In this document: one piece after another, positions 19,615 through 27,606 of the stretch
Numbering within the stretch: position 1 is the stretch's first letter
How the letters are laid out: every line of letters begins with the position of its first letter
NCBI GenBank assembly: GCA_963734625.1
Contig: CAVTHW010000008.1
Location: 176,472-240,471, forward strand
Source: CAVTHW01 sp963734625
GTDB taxonomy: Bacteria; Acidobacteriota; Terriglobia; Bryobacterales; Bryobacteraceae
DNA length: 64,000 bases
Direction: 5' to 3'
Position numbers and translations under genes: made by a program
The notes under the pieces: generated by a model
What the model saw: the letters and a program-made list of their open reading frames with translations, nothing else
Database searches by the model: none
What the model was told of the DNA's origin: nothing

Positions 19615-20249
19615 AACGGCACTGGATCGACGCGTCCTTGCTGCTGCAGTCCGGCATGGTGGTATGGCCGGGCGACCCGCTGGTGAAGATTACCCAGTTC
19701 AAAGCCATTTCCCGCGGCGACTCGTCGAACGTCTCCCAGCTCTCCTTAGGCGCGCACACCGGCACTCACATGGATGCGCCGCGGCACTTCTTTGACGGCG
19801 GTCCGGGCATCGACAAGTTGCCGCTGGAAGCGCTCATCGGGCCGGCGCGCGTCATCGCCATCCGGGATCGCGTGTCGATCCAGGCCCGCGAGCTTCGCGA
19901 CCATCGCATCCGCCGGGGCGAGCGAATCATTTTCAAGACGTACGGCTCGACCGCACGCTGGCGCAAGCCCGGCTTCTCCCGGGATTATGTCTACGTCACG
20001 AGCGAAGCCGCCCATTTTCTGGCCGATCGCGGCGTGCGCCTGGTGGGCGTGGACTACCTCTCGGTGGGGGGATACAAGAAGGATTCGCACGAGACGCACC
20101 GAACCCTGCTGGGCGCGGGCGTTTGCATCATCGAAGGACTGGAACTCTCCCGCGTTCCGCCCGGCCGATACGACCTGATCGCGCTGCCGCTCCGCATCCT
20201 CGACGCCGACGGCGCCCCGGCCAGGGTCGTGCTGCGAGCCAGGAAATAG
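19611..20249 (+). CDS. Cyclase-family metal hydrolase (kynurenine-formamidase-like)
   Basis: 212 residues. The zinc-binding signature of the cyclase/KynB family, HTGTHMDAPRHFFDGG, is at about residues 47-62, and GVDYLSVGGY followed by HRTLLGAGVCIIEGLEL supplies the second half of the site. Known members hydrolyse N-formylkynurenine or related amides and lactones; the actual substrate here is open. Translation starts at ATG 19611, overlapping the upstream stop by four bases, so the two genes are coupled. Without correcting the frameshift in the upstream gene it would wrongly appear as the C-terminus of a 555-residue fusion. Confidence 0.85.
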   Translation: MKRHWIDASLLLQSGMVVWPGDPLVKITQFKAISRGDSSNVSQLSLGAHTGTHMDAPRHFFDGGPGIDKLPLEALIGPARVIAIRDRVSIQARELRDHRIRRGERIIFKTYGSTARWRKPGFSRDYVYVTSEAAHFLADRGVRLVGVDYLSVGGYKKDSHETHRTLLGAGVCIIEGLELSRVPPGRYDLIALPLRILDADGAPARVVLRARK

Positions 20250-20251
20250 GC

Positions 20252-22387
20252 CTACTTCGCGTCCCGCCAGTTGTCGCCGGTCCCGATGTCCACAACCAGC
20301 GGCACGCTGAGCTTGTAGACGCCCTCCATCTCCTGCTTCACCATGCGGCCGAGTTCGCCGAGTTCCTCGGGCGGGGCCTCGAAGACCAGTTCGTCGTGAA
20401 CCTGAAGCAGCATCGCCGCGCGCCAGCCGCGCGCCTGGAGTTCGCGGTCGATGTGGATCATGGCTAGCTTAATCAGGTCCGCCGCGGTTCCCTGAAGGGG
20501 CGTGTTGACGGCGGTGCGCTCGGCGAAGCCCCTTGCGTTGGCGTTGCGGCTGTCCATCTCGGGAATCGGCCGGGGCCGCCCGAGCAGCGTGCGCGTCTCG
20601 CCGGTGCGCCGCACCTCCGCGATCTGGCCGTCGATGAACTTCTTCACTCCCGCATAGCGCTCGAAGTAGCCCTGGATGTAACTCTGCGCCTCGCTCCGCG
20701 GAATGCCAAGCTGCGCGGCCAGGCCGAAGGCGCTTTGCCCGTAGACGATGCCGAAGTTGACCGCCTTGGCGTTGCGGCGCAGCTCCGGCGTCACCATCAG
20801 AGGCGGAACGCCGAACACCTCGGCGGCGGTGCGGGTGTGGATGTCCTCGCCGCGCCGAAAGGCTTCGGTCAGCGTCGGGTCGCCCGACATGTGCGCCAGC
20901 AGGCGCAGCTCGATCTGCGAGTAGTCGGCCACCAGCAGCTTCCAGCCCTCGCGCGGCACGAAGGCCGCCCGGATCTCGCGGCCCAGCTCGGTGCGGATCG
21001 GGATGTTCTGAAGATTCGGGTTGGTGGAAGAGATCCGGCCCGTCACCGCCCCCGACACGTTGAAGGTGGTGTGTAGCCGGCCGGTGGATGGATCGATCAA
21101 GGCGGGCAGGGCGTCGGCGTACGTGCCCTTCAGCTTGGCGAGCTGGCGGTACTCCAGCGCCTTGGCCACGATGGGGTGCTCGCCGGTCAGTTCCTCAAGC
21201 ACGTCCGCCGCGGTGGACACGGTCTTGCTCTTGCCGCGCTTGGCCGGTGCGGAAAGGTGCAGCTCGTCGAACAACACGACCGCGAGCTGCTGCGGCGAGT
21301 TGACGTTGAACGGATGGCCCGCCAGGTGGTGAATCTCCTGGGTGAGCCGCTCGATATCCGAGCCCATGCGGCGGGAGAGCGCCGCCAGAACCTCCGTATC
21401 GACGCGGATTCCCGTCCGCTGCATCCGCTCCAGGACGGGCACGACATCACGATCGATTTCGAGGTACGGCGCGTCGGGCTGCGGCGGCTCGGACGCGCGA
21501 CGGCGGGCCGGTTCCTCCGGCCCCAAGCCTTTCAGCAGGCTCTTAAACTCCAGTTCTTCGTAAATGCGGCGAAGCGCGGCCGCATCGGGCGTCTTGAACT
21601 CCAGTTGTTCCGGCTCCCAGGGCGCAGGCACGGAGGTGTCGATGGTCGCCAGACGCTTGCTCATGAGGATCTGCTCGCGATTGTTCTGCAAGCTCTCCCG
21701 GTAGGTCTTGCGCTCGACCTCCGAGGCGCGGTCCAGGGCGCCCTCGAGCGAGCCAAAACGCGTAATGAGTTCCTGCGCGCCCTTGTCGCCGATGCCCGGC
21801 GCGCCGGGGATGTTGTCGCTCGCGTCGCCCTTGAGCGCCAGCAAATCCGCCACGCGCGAGGGTTCGACGCCCAGGAAGTCCTTCACCTGTTCCGGGCCGT
21901 ACCAGGCGTCGTCCTTCATCGGGTTGAGCATCGAGACATGATCGTCCACCAGTTGCAGCATGTCCTTGTCACTGGAGACGATCACTACCTCCAGGCCCTC
22001 GGCCTCGGCTTTCCGCGCCAGCGCCCCGATGACGTCGTCGGCTTCAAAACCCGGACATTCCAGGACCGGAATGCGCAGAGCTTCCAGCAGCCGGCGCACC
22101 AGCGGGATCTGCTCGATCAGGTCCGGCGGCGTCTCGGGCCGGTTGGCTTTGTAGGCGGCGAACTCCTGCTCCCGGAAGGTCGGGCCCTCACTTTCGAAAA
22201 CCGCCGCCAGACAGTCGGGGTGGTGAACGGAAATCAGGCGGCGGAGCATTTGGTTAAAGATGAAAACCGCCTCCGTCGAGAGGCCCGCCTGGGTCCGCAT
22301 GGGAGGCGCGCCGCTGCGCGCGCGGGCGTGATAGGCCCGAAAAATGAAGTTGAAAGCGTCCACCAGGAACAGGCGTTTATTGGCCAT
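20252..22387 (-). CDS. polA: DNA polymerase I with 5' nuclease and polymerase domains but no 3'-5' exonuclease domain
   Basis: 711 residues against about 930 in E. coli. Residues 1-290 are the 5'-3' nuclease (FLVDAFNFIFRAYHA, GFEADDVIGAL, VSSDKDMLQLV, GDASDNIPGAPGIGDKGA). Residues from about 325 to the end are the polymerase: thumb (MQRTGIRVDTEVL, FNVNSPQQLAVVLF), motif A VADYSQIELR, motif B RRNAKAVNFGIVYG, and motif C LQVHDELVFE. Between SLLKGLGPEE and YLEIDRDVVPVLERM there is only a Pro/Arg-rich linker of about 20 residues, where Klenow-type enzymes carry a domain of about 190 residues. The reading frame is unbroken. Expected roles are Okazaki fragment processing and repair, without proofreading by this chain. 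Confidence 0.95.
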   Translation of the reverse strand: MANKRLFLVDAFNFIFRAYHARARSGAPPMRTQAGLSTEAVFIFNQMLRRLISVHHPDCLAAVFESEGPTFREQEFAAYKANRPETPPDLIEQIPLVRRLLEALRIPVLECPGFEADDVIGALARKAEAEGLEVVIVSSDKDMLQLVDDHVSMLNPMKDDAWYGPEQVKDFLGVEPSRVADLLALKGDASDNIPGAPGIGDKGAQELITRFGSLEGALDRASEVERKTYRESLQNNREQILMSKRLATIDTSVPAPWEPEQLEFKTPDAAALRRIYEELEFKSLLKGLGPEEPARRRASEPPQPDAPYLEIDRDVVPVLERMQRTGIRVDTEVLAALSRRMGSDIERLTQEIHHLAGHPFNVNSPQQLAVVLFDELHLSAPAKRGKSKTVSTAADVLEELTGEHPIVAKALEYRQLAKLKGTYADALPALIDPSTGRLHTTFNVSGAVTGRISSTNPNLQNIPIRTELGREIRAAFVPREGWKLLVADYSQIELRLLAHMSGDPTLTEAFRRGEDIHTRTAAEVFGVPPLMVTPELRRNAKAVNFGIVYGQSAFGLAAQLGIPRSEAQSYIQGYFERYAGVKKFIDGQIAEVRRTGETRTLLGRPRPIPEMDSRNANARGFAERTAVNTPLQGTAADLIKLAMIHIDRELQARGWRAAMLLQVHDELVFEAPPEELGELGRMVKQEMEGVYKLSVPLVVDIGTGDNWRDAK

Positions 22388-22451
22388 GCTTCACCAATCA
22401 TATCTCCACGGAGAGCGCAAGGGTATTACCGACCACGGTTTCAGTACTATG

Positions 22452-22469
22452 TGTTGCATTATTGCAACA
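22452..22469. promoter_or_regulatory. Inverted repeat between polA and lpxC
   Basis: TGTTGCA-TTAT-TGCAACA: perfect seven-base arms with a four-base spacer, in the 162-base gap between divergent polA and lpxC. It sits 65 bases upstream of the polA start and about 80 upstream of the lpxC start. The size and placement suit an operator for a dimeric regulator. No known consensus is claimed. Confidence 0.45.
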
Positions 22470-22549
22470 GGCCACAGGATGCAAGTCGTTGTAATTAAAC
22501 GAGATGTCTGTGGATGCTCGATTGCTGGTACATTGGGCGGAGATTGCGA

Positions 22550-23440
22550 GTGCGCTTTGAGACCACCGTTGAACGTCCCGTGGAGGCTTCGGGAGTAGGG
22601 CTCCACAGCGGGGTTCCAGTCAAGATTCGAATCCTGCCGGCGCCGCCCGACACGGGGATCGTGTTCGTCCGAACCGACCTGGACGGGTTCCGCATTCAGG
22701 CGACCTGGCAGCATGTCGCGCGAGTCAGTTACGCCACCAGCCTGATGCGGCAAGGCGTCCTGATTTCGACGACCGAGCACTTGCTGAGCGTGTTCTACTC
22801 GATGGGGCTGGACAACGCTTACGTCGAAATCGACAACCTGGAAGTGCCCATTCTGGACGGCAGCGGCCTGCCGTTCGTCCGGTTGATCCAGGAGGCGGGC
22901 TTGAAGACCTACCGCCGGCGCCGCCGGTATCTTCTGATCCGGCGTCCGGTGACGGTCGAGGATAGGAGCCGGAGAATCTCCATCCTTCCGGCGGACCGGT
23001 TCATGCTCACCTGCGACGTCTCTTTCGCGCACCCGATGGTCGGCGCGCAGACGTTGGAAATGGAAGTGACCCCGGAAAGCTACGCCTCCGAGATCGCTCC
23101 CGCGCGCACATTCGGCTTCGCCGAAGAATTGGACCAGGTGCGGAACATGGGGCTGATTCGCGGCGCGTCGCTCGACAACGCGGTCTGCTTCGATCGCGGC
23201 GGCGTCATGAATCCCGGCGGCCTGCGCTTCCCGGACGAGTGTTGCCGCCACAAGTCGCTGGATCTGATCGGAGACCTGGCGCTGATCGGACGGCCGCTGC
23301 TGGGGCACGTGATCGCCGAGCGCGCCGGGCACGCGATGCACGTGGCGCTGGTGGCGAAGATCATGTCCGACCCCTCGCTGTATGAGATCCTGACCTTCGA
23401 TCAGCTTGCCGGCAAAGTGGCGGAAGTGCTGGTGTCCTGA
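22550..23440 (+). CDS. lpxC: UDP-3-O-acyl-N-acetylglucosamine deacetylase
   Basis: 296 residues from GTG at 22550, supported by GCGGAG seven bases upstream and by the usual distance to the ASGVGLHSG block; an ATG at 22514 would add 12 residues. LpxC is the committed zinc enzyme of lipid A synthesis. Zinc ligands and catalytic residues are in TTEHLLS (His), CCRHKSLDLIGDL (His and Asp) and AGHAMHVAL (catalytic His); EVPILDGSGLPFV is also conserved. The gene shows the organism makes lipopolysaccharide. It is divergent from polA and ends eight bases before the convergent efflux adaptor gene. Confidence 0.95.
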   Translation: MRFETTVERPVEASGVGLHSGVPVKIRILPAPPDTGIVFVRTDLDGFRIQATWQHVARVSYATSLMRQGVLISTTEHLLSVFYSMGLDNAYVEIDNLEVPILDGSGLPFVRLIQEAGLKTYRRRRRYLLIRRPVTVEDRSRRISILPADRFMLTCDVSFAHPMVGAQTLEMEVTPESYASEIAPARTFGFAEELDQVRNMGLIRGASLDNAVCFDRGGVMNPGGLRFPDECCRHKSLDLIGDLALIGRPLLGHVIAERAGHAMHVALVAKIMSDPSLYEILTFDQLAGKVAEVLVS

Positions 23441-23447
23441 TCGAAAG

Positions 23448-24788
23448 TCAACGGGTAACGGTCTCCGGGGTCTGCAAAGCGACACGCTGGCCGGCGGTGA
23501 GCCCGGAGACAACTTCCACTTTGGCCGGGGATTGCACGCCGAGCTCGACATCCTGTCGCACAAAGCCGGTGGCAGTCTCGACATACACATAGTTCTTGCC
23601 GCCATCGACGTGCAAAGCTTCCGAGGGGATTGTCAGGGCGCTCTGTTTGTGATTGACGACGACGGCGGCCTCGCCCGAGAGATCCGGGATCAGCCGGGGG
23701 TCGACACCCTCTATCCGCACCTTGACGGGAACCGTGCGGACGTAGAAGCCGCCGAAGGCGTCCGCTGACGCCATCGCGCCGATGCTGTAGATACTGCCTG
23801 GAAACGAAAGACCTGAAACGCATCCAGCTCCACCGTGACCGGCATGCCGATCCTGAGCTGCCGCACCTCGGCCTGATTGGCCGTCGTTTCCAACTGCATG
23901 CTGGCGAGGTCCACGATCTTCAGAATAGACCGGCCGGGGTAGACGGAGTCGCCGAGTTGGTACTGGGCATCATTGGAGCCTCCCCGGTTGAAGGTTTGGA
24001 TCACCGCCAGACCATCCATGGGAGCAAGGAAAGTGAAACGTTCCAGATCCGACTGCATCCGGTCGTAGGTTCTCTGAAGCCGCTTGTAAGCGATCTGGTA
24101 GACGGCCATGTCAGCCGCGATCGCGCTCTCCTCCAGAGCCTCGGACGCCTGCTGCCTGCTTGTACTGCGCCGCGGTTTGCTCGACGTTAAGCTTGAGTAT
24201 TTCCTGGTCGACGGGGTTCGTGACTTCGTTCGCCCTGTAGTCTTGCGCCGCATCGTCCATGGCGGCCTTCAGAGCGCGGAGGTTGTCCCGCAGAGTCTCC
24301 ATGTCGACCTCCTCCTGGGCTTGCCTTCTCTTCATGTCCGCCTGCGCCTGGTCGAGGTCGTCTCCGGCGTTGGCGAGGTTCTCCTTCTGGGTCGTCGTGT
24401 CCAGGGCGGCAACGACGTCACCCTTCTTCACGGGGGTCCCGGATGCGACCAGATTGGTAAGAGTCAAATCGACCCGCCCGCCCCGGAGCGCGGGCATCGT
24501 AATCGATGCATAGTTCCTGGCGGAGGTCTGGCCGGTGAGCCGGATCAGATCGTCTATCGGGCCCAGTTGAACGACGGCCGTCGGAACGGACAAGGTAGCA
24601 GCGGTTCTTCGGGCCGCCGAGACGCGGCCGCCAAAGAAGTGAGCCGCCGCCGCCGTGACAAGCACCGCTGCCACGAGGGTCCAGACCAGCGGCCGTTTGC
24701 GTGAGCGGCGCGCAGACCGGCCGGACTGAGCGGAAGGCTCTCCGGGAACCGCGGCACTGGTCGAGGACGAATCGTCTTTTTCTTTCAT
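23448..24788 (-). pseudogene. HlyD/RND-type periplasmic adaptor (membrane fusion protein), two frameshifts
   Basis: ATG at 24788 behind GGGAGG. An N-terminal membrane anchor (PLVWTLVAAVLVTAAAAHFF) follows a basic cytoplasmic tail. Then comes the lipoyl half ASITMPALRGGRVDLTLTNL, a long coiled coil (about 24420-24060), the second lipoyl half FLAPMDGLAVIQTFNRGG, a beta-barrel (LETTANQAEVRQLRIGMPVT) and a membrane-proximal domain ending VVSGLTAGQRVALQTPETV. Shifts lie near 24170 and 23785. Such adaptors join an inner-membrane pump or ABC (MacB-like) transporter to an outer-membrane channel. No pump gene is seen beside it, so partners lie elsewhere. Motif conservation points to base-call errors. 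Confidence 0.75.
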
Positions 24789-25046
24789 GTCCAACCTCCC
24801 TAGACCGGTAATGTCCGTGATTAATTCATCCTTCTGTCTACAGAGACTCGCTTGCGCGGCGCCTCGGTGTAAAGAGTTTGTTAAACCAGAGTCCCACGTG
24901 CGAGTTCACGGCGCGGGGTAACGTTCGTTAATTTACACGCGTAAACTAATGCAGCCTCACCCCGCGCGCGGCCGTACTTGGGGCGAGAATTGCTCAGCAT
25001 CCCTCCAATATGAATCCTGGACGACTCAGAGTTGCGGCGATTGTGA
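24789..25046. other. Intergenic region upstream of the cytochrome locus
   Basis: Divergent gap between the efflux adaptor and the TPR gene. It carries the first GTAAAC palindrome (see next entry) and, at about 24876-24886, a weaker GTTTGTTAAAC half-palindrome. An ATG at 25010 opens a short different frame that ends after about 50 codons and could be the true start of the TPR gene if a base is missing. No RNA gene seen. Confidence 0.4.
24928..24949. promoter_or_regulatory. Palindromic operator candidate, copy 1 (TTAATTTAC-ACGC-GTAAACTAA)
   Basis: Arms of nine bases with one mismatch and a four-base spacer, about 100 bases upstream of the TPR gene. The core TTTAC-N4-GTAAAC is shared with copy 2 at 25657-25672, also directly upstream of a gene in this locus. 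Shared placement suggests one regulator controls both. Confidence 0.55.
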
Positions 25047-25607
25047 GTGCCTTATCTTCAGGTCTGCGTTATCTGCTTCCTCGCATACAGGGCCAGTCGC
25101 AGCCCCGACGCCGGCCATCCGGTGACGAGCGAGGCCACCACTGTTCAGCCGTCAGCGCCGGATCAGCATGAAGGATTGTTCTTGGCGGAAGCATTGAAGA
25201 AGAAGCCGAATCACACTCCGGTGCTGCTGCGGATGGCGCAGCTCTCGGAAGCATCGGGGAAGCCCGCGGAAGCCGCCGTTCAGCTCCGCGAGATCCTGGG
25301 CTACGAGCCGGCGAATACGGACGCTCATCTTGAGCTGGGCCGGGTGCTGTTTCAGACGGGAGACGTACAAGGAGCGATTGATCAGACCAAGTGGATTCTG
25401 GATCGCCATCCCGAGCATGCGGATGCACTCTACAATCTCGGAGCGATCTACGCGAATGTGGGGAACGCGGATTACGCCCGCCGGTACTGGGAAAAGCTGG
25501 TTGGCGCGAATCCTCAATCCGAGAGCGCACAGCGCGCGAAAGTGATGCTGGCTCGACTGCCGGCGGCGAATGCACCAGTCGAAAACTTCACCAGAGGGTC
25601 GCAGTAG
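25047..25607 (+). CDS. Secreted or anchored TPR-repeat protein
   Basis: 186 residues from GTG at 25047. A short hydrophobic N-terminus (YLQVCVICFLAYRA) could be a signal or anchor; the exact start is uncertain. Residues 45-165 form about three to four tetratricopeptide repeats, for example PVLLRMAQLSEASGKPAEAA, AHLELGRVLFQTGDVQGAI and ALYNLGAIYANVGNADYARR. TPRs bind partner proteins, so it may help assemble or dock the cytochromes encoded next. The gene lies 75 bases before the 23-haem cytochrome gene, with the second palindrome in between. I see no haem motif in it. Confidence 0.7.
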   Translation: MPYLQVCVICFLAYRASRSPDAGHPVTSEATTVQPSAPDQHEGLFLAEALKKKPNHTPVLLRMAQLSEASGKPAEAAVQLREILGYEPANTDAHLELGRVLFQTGDVQGAIDQTKWILDRHPEHADALYNLGAIYANVGNADYARRYWEKLVGANPQSESAQRAKVMLARLPAANAPVENFTRGSQ

Positions 25608-25656
25608 GTTCGTAAAAATTACCGGAAGAAAGTACACGGGATGCGGAGTAGGCGCA

Positions 25657-25672
25657 GTTTACCTGCGTAAAC
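25657..25672. promoter_or_regulatory. Palindromic operator candidate, copy 2 (GTTTAC-CTGC-GTAAAC)
   Basis: Perfect six-base arms, four-base spacer, immediately before the GAGG ribosome site (25673-25676) of the 23-haem cytochrome gene. A protein bound here would block transcription or cover the leader. Same core as copy 1 at 24932-24946. Confidence 0.6.
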
Positions 25673-25682
25673 GAGGATATTC

Positions 25683-27602
25683 TTGCCAGCTCGGTTCTAC
25701 CAATTCGGATGGGTTCTGCTGCTGCTCGCCGCGGCTTCGGCGCGGGCGCAACTCTCACCCGGTCCCCTGTCGAAGGCGCACAAGAGCCTGGCCGGGCAGA
25801 CGCAGTGCACCGCCTGCCACGCGCTCACTACCGGAGCCGGCAAATTCAAATGCCTGGGCTGTCATTCCGAGATTCGCCAGCGGATCACCGAGAAACGCGG
25901 ACTGCACGCCACCATGGCCAAGGAGAACGGCGGCCAACTGGAGTGCATCCGTTGCCATTCCGAACACAACGGCGTGAAGTTCGTGCCGATCCGCTGGGAT
26001 GTCGATCTCTCGGAGTTCGATCACGGGAAGACCGGCTACAACCTGGAGGGCAGCCACCGCGGGCTGGACTGCAGGAAATGCCACACTGCCAAAAACGTGA
26101 GCGATGCGGCGCGGCGCAAGCTCGTCGTTAAGGACACAACGCGGACCTACCTGGGGCTGACGCGCGAATGCCTGAACTGTCACACCGACCAGCATCGCGC
26201 CCAACTCTCGAACGACTGCCAGCAGTGTCACAGCGTCTCAAACTCAAAATGGAAGCCAGCCTCGAACTTCGACCACGATAAGGCGAAGTTCCAGCTCACC
26301 GCGGCGCACCTGAAAGTGACCTGTGAGAAGTGCCACGCCAAGACGGCTGACCCGAAACCCGTCATCCGGTTCGCGGGCCTGAAATTCTCCACCTGCGATG
26401 CCTGCCACAAGGATCCGCACCGGGCCGCATTCTCGGCGTCCTGTCAATCCTGCCACTCCGGCGAAGCCTGGAAGCCCGCGCATGTCGCTTCGCAGTTCGA
26501 TCACTCCAAGACGAAGTTCCCGCTGGCGGGCAAGCATTCCGCACTGGTCTGCAGCAAGTGCCACCAGAGCAGCAACTTCAAGGATCCAGTCGCGCACGCT
26601 CGCTGCCTGGACTGTCACACGGCTCCGGCTCACGGAGGTCAATTGACGGCGCGCTCGGACGGCGGCGAGTGCTCCGCGTGCCATGGGACGGACGGCTGGA
26701 AGCCGGCAACCTTCGGCGTGGAAGCGCACCGCACAACCAAGTTTGCGCTGGAAGGCCGTCACGCCGCCGTGGCCTGCGCCAAGTGTCACCCGCCAGCCGG
26801 ACCGGCTACGCTGTATCGCGTTCGCTTCGCGGCGTGCACGGACTGCCACCGGGATCAGCACGGCGTTCAGCTTGCCGGATCGCCGGTCCAGAACCGCTGC
26901 GAGTCTTGCCATACGGTGAAGGGTTTCCGTCCGGCGACGTTTTCGGAGACGAGGCACCTCGAGACCCGCATGCCCCTGAGCGGGGCGCACCTGGCGGTTC
27001 CGTGTCAGGACTGCCACTCGAAACGAGCGGCGACCGATGGCGCCGGCCGTTTCCGGTTTCCGGATACCACCTGCGGGGGCTGTCACGCGGACCCGCATCA
27101 GGGCCAGTTCCAGAGCCGGATGTCCGCCGTGCGAGCCGACGGAGTCGCGGTCGGCTGCGAGGCCTGCCACAACCTGCGTTCCTGGAGCGACGTTTCCAAG
27201 TTCGACCACTCGACCACGGCCTTCCGGCTCACCGGGACGCATCGCGGGGTGATCTGCGAGCAGTGCCACCGCCCGGCGGATCCGAAGTTCCCGGTGAAAG
27301 GCGTCGTCTTTCGGGCGGCGGCCAAGCAGTGCTCAGGGTGCCACGAGGATGGCCACGGGGGCCAGTTCGCCTCCAACTCCGGAGCCACGGATTGCGGCCG
27401 ATGTCACGCGCCGCTGCACTGGAAGCCCGCGGAGTTCGATCACAACAAGAACACCAATTTCAGTTTGGCGGGAGCGCACCAGGGCGTGAAGTGCGCCCTC
27501 TGCCACAAAGCCAGCAGCCGGATCAACGGAAAGCTGGTGGTGATTTTCAAACCTGCGCCGAGGGGATGCGATGGGTGCCATGGGCCAAAGGCGGCCGGCT
27601 AA
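25683..27602 (+). CDS. Periplasmic multihaem c-type cytochrome, 23 CxxCH motifs
   Basis: 639 residues from TTG at 25683, six bases after GAGG. Signal peptide: hydrophobic stretch FGWVLLLLAAASARA then QLSPG; no lipobox. I count 23 CxxCH haem-attachment motifs spread evenly (one per about 28 residues). A recurring phrase is FDH-x-K-x-x-F-x-L-x-G-x-H followed by C-x-x-C-H, which supplies extra His residues as likely distal ligands. The architecture resembles large doubled-CXXCH cytochromes used as periplasmic electron conduits. It starts 75 bases after the TPR gene and ends four bases before the giant cytochrome, so these are co-transcribed. The likely role is to carry electrons from the inner membrane to the outer-membrane complex. 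Confidence 0.93.
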   Translation: MPARFYQFGWVLLLLAAASARAQLSPGPLSKAHKSLAGQTQCTACHALTTGAGKFKCLGCHSEIRQRITEKRGLHATMAKENGGQLECIRCHSEHNGVKFVPIRWDVDLSEFDHGKTGYNLEGSHRGLDCRKCHTAKNVSDAARRKLVVKDTTRTYLGLTRECLNCHTDQHRAQLSNDCQQCHSVSNSKWKPASNFDHDKAKFQLTAAHLKVTCEKCHAKTADPKPVIRFAGLKFSTCDACHKDPHRAAFSASCQSCHSGEAWKPAHVASQFDHSKTKFPLAGKHSALVCSKCHQSSNFKDPVAHARCLDCHTAPAHGGQLTARSDGGECSACHGTDGWKPATFGVEAHRTTKFALEGRHAAVACAKCHPPAGPATLYRVRFAACTDCHRDQHGVQLAGSPVQNRCESCHTVKGFRPATFSETRHLETRMPLSGAHLAVPCQDCHSKRAATDGAGRFRFPDTTCGGCHADPHQGQFQSRMSAVRADGVAVGCEACHNLRSWSDVSKFDHSTTAFRLTGTHRGVICEQCHRPADPKFPVKGVVFRAAAKQCSGCHEDGHGGQFASNSGATDCGRCHAPLHWKPAEFDHNKNTNFSLAGAHQGVKCALCHKASSRINGKLVVIFKPAPRGCDGCHGPKAAG

Positions 27603-27606
27603 CGCC

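Noticed and set aside
18582..20249. A 555-residue fusion of sugar-enzyme-like protein and cyclase
   Set aside because: The middle third is out-of-frame junk; a one-base shift near 19035 explains it, and the two real genes overlap by ATGA.
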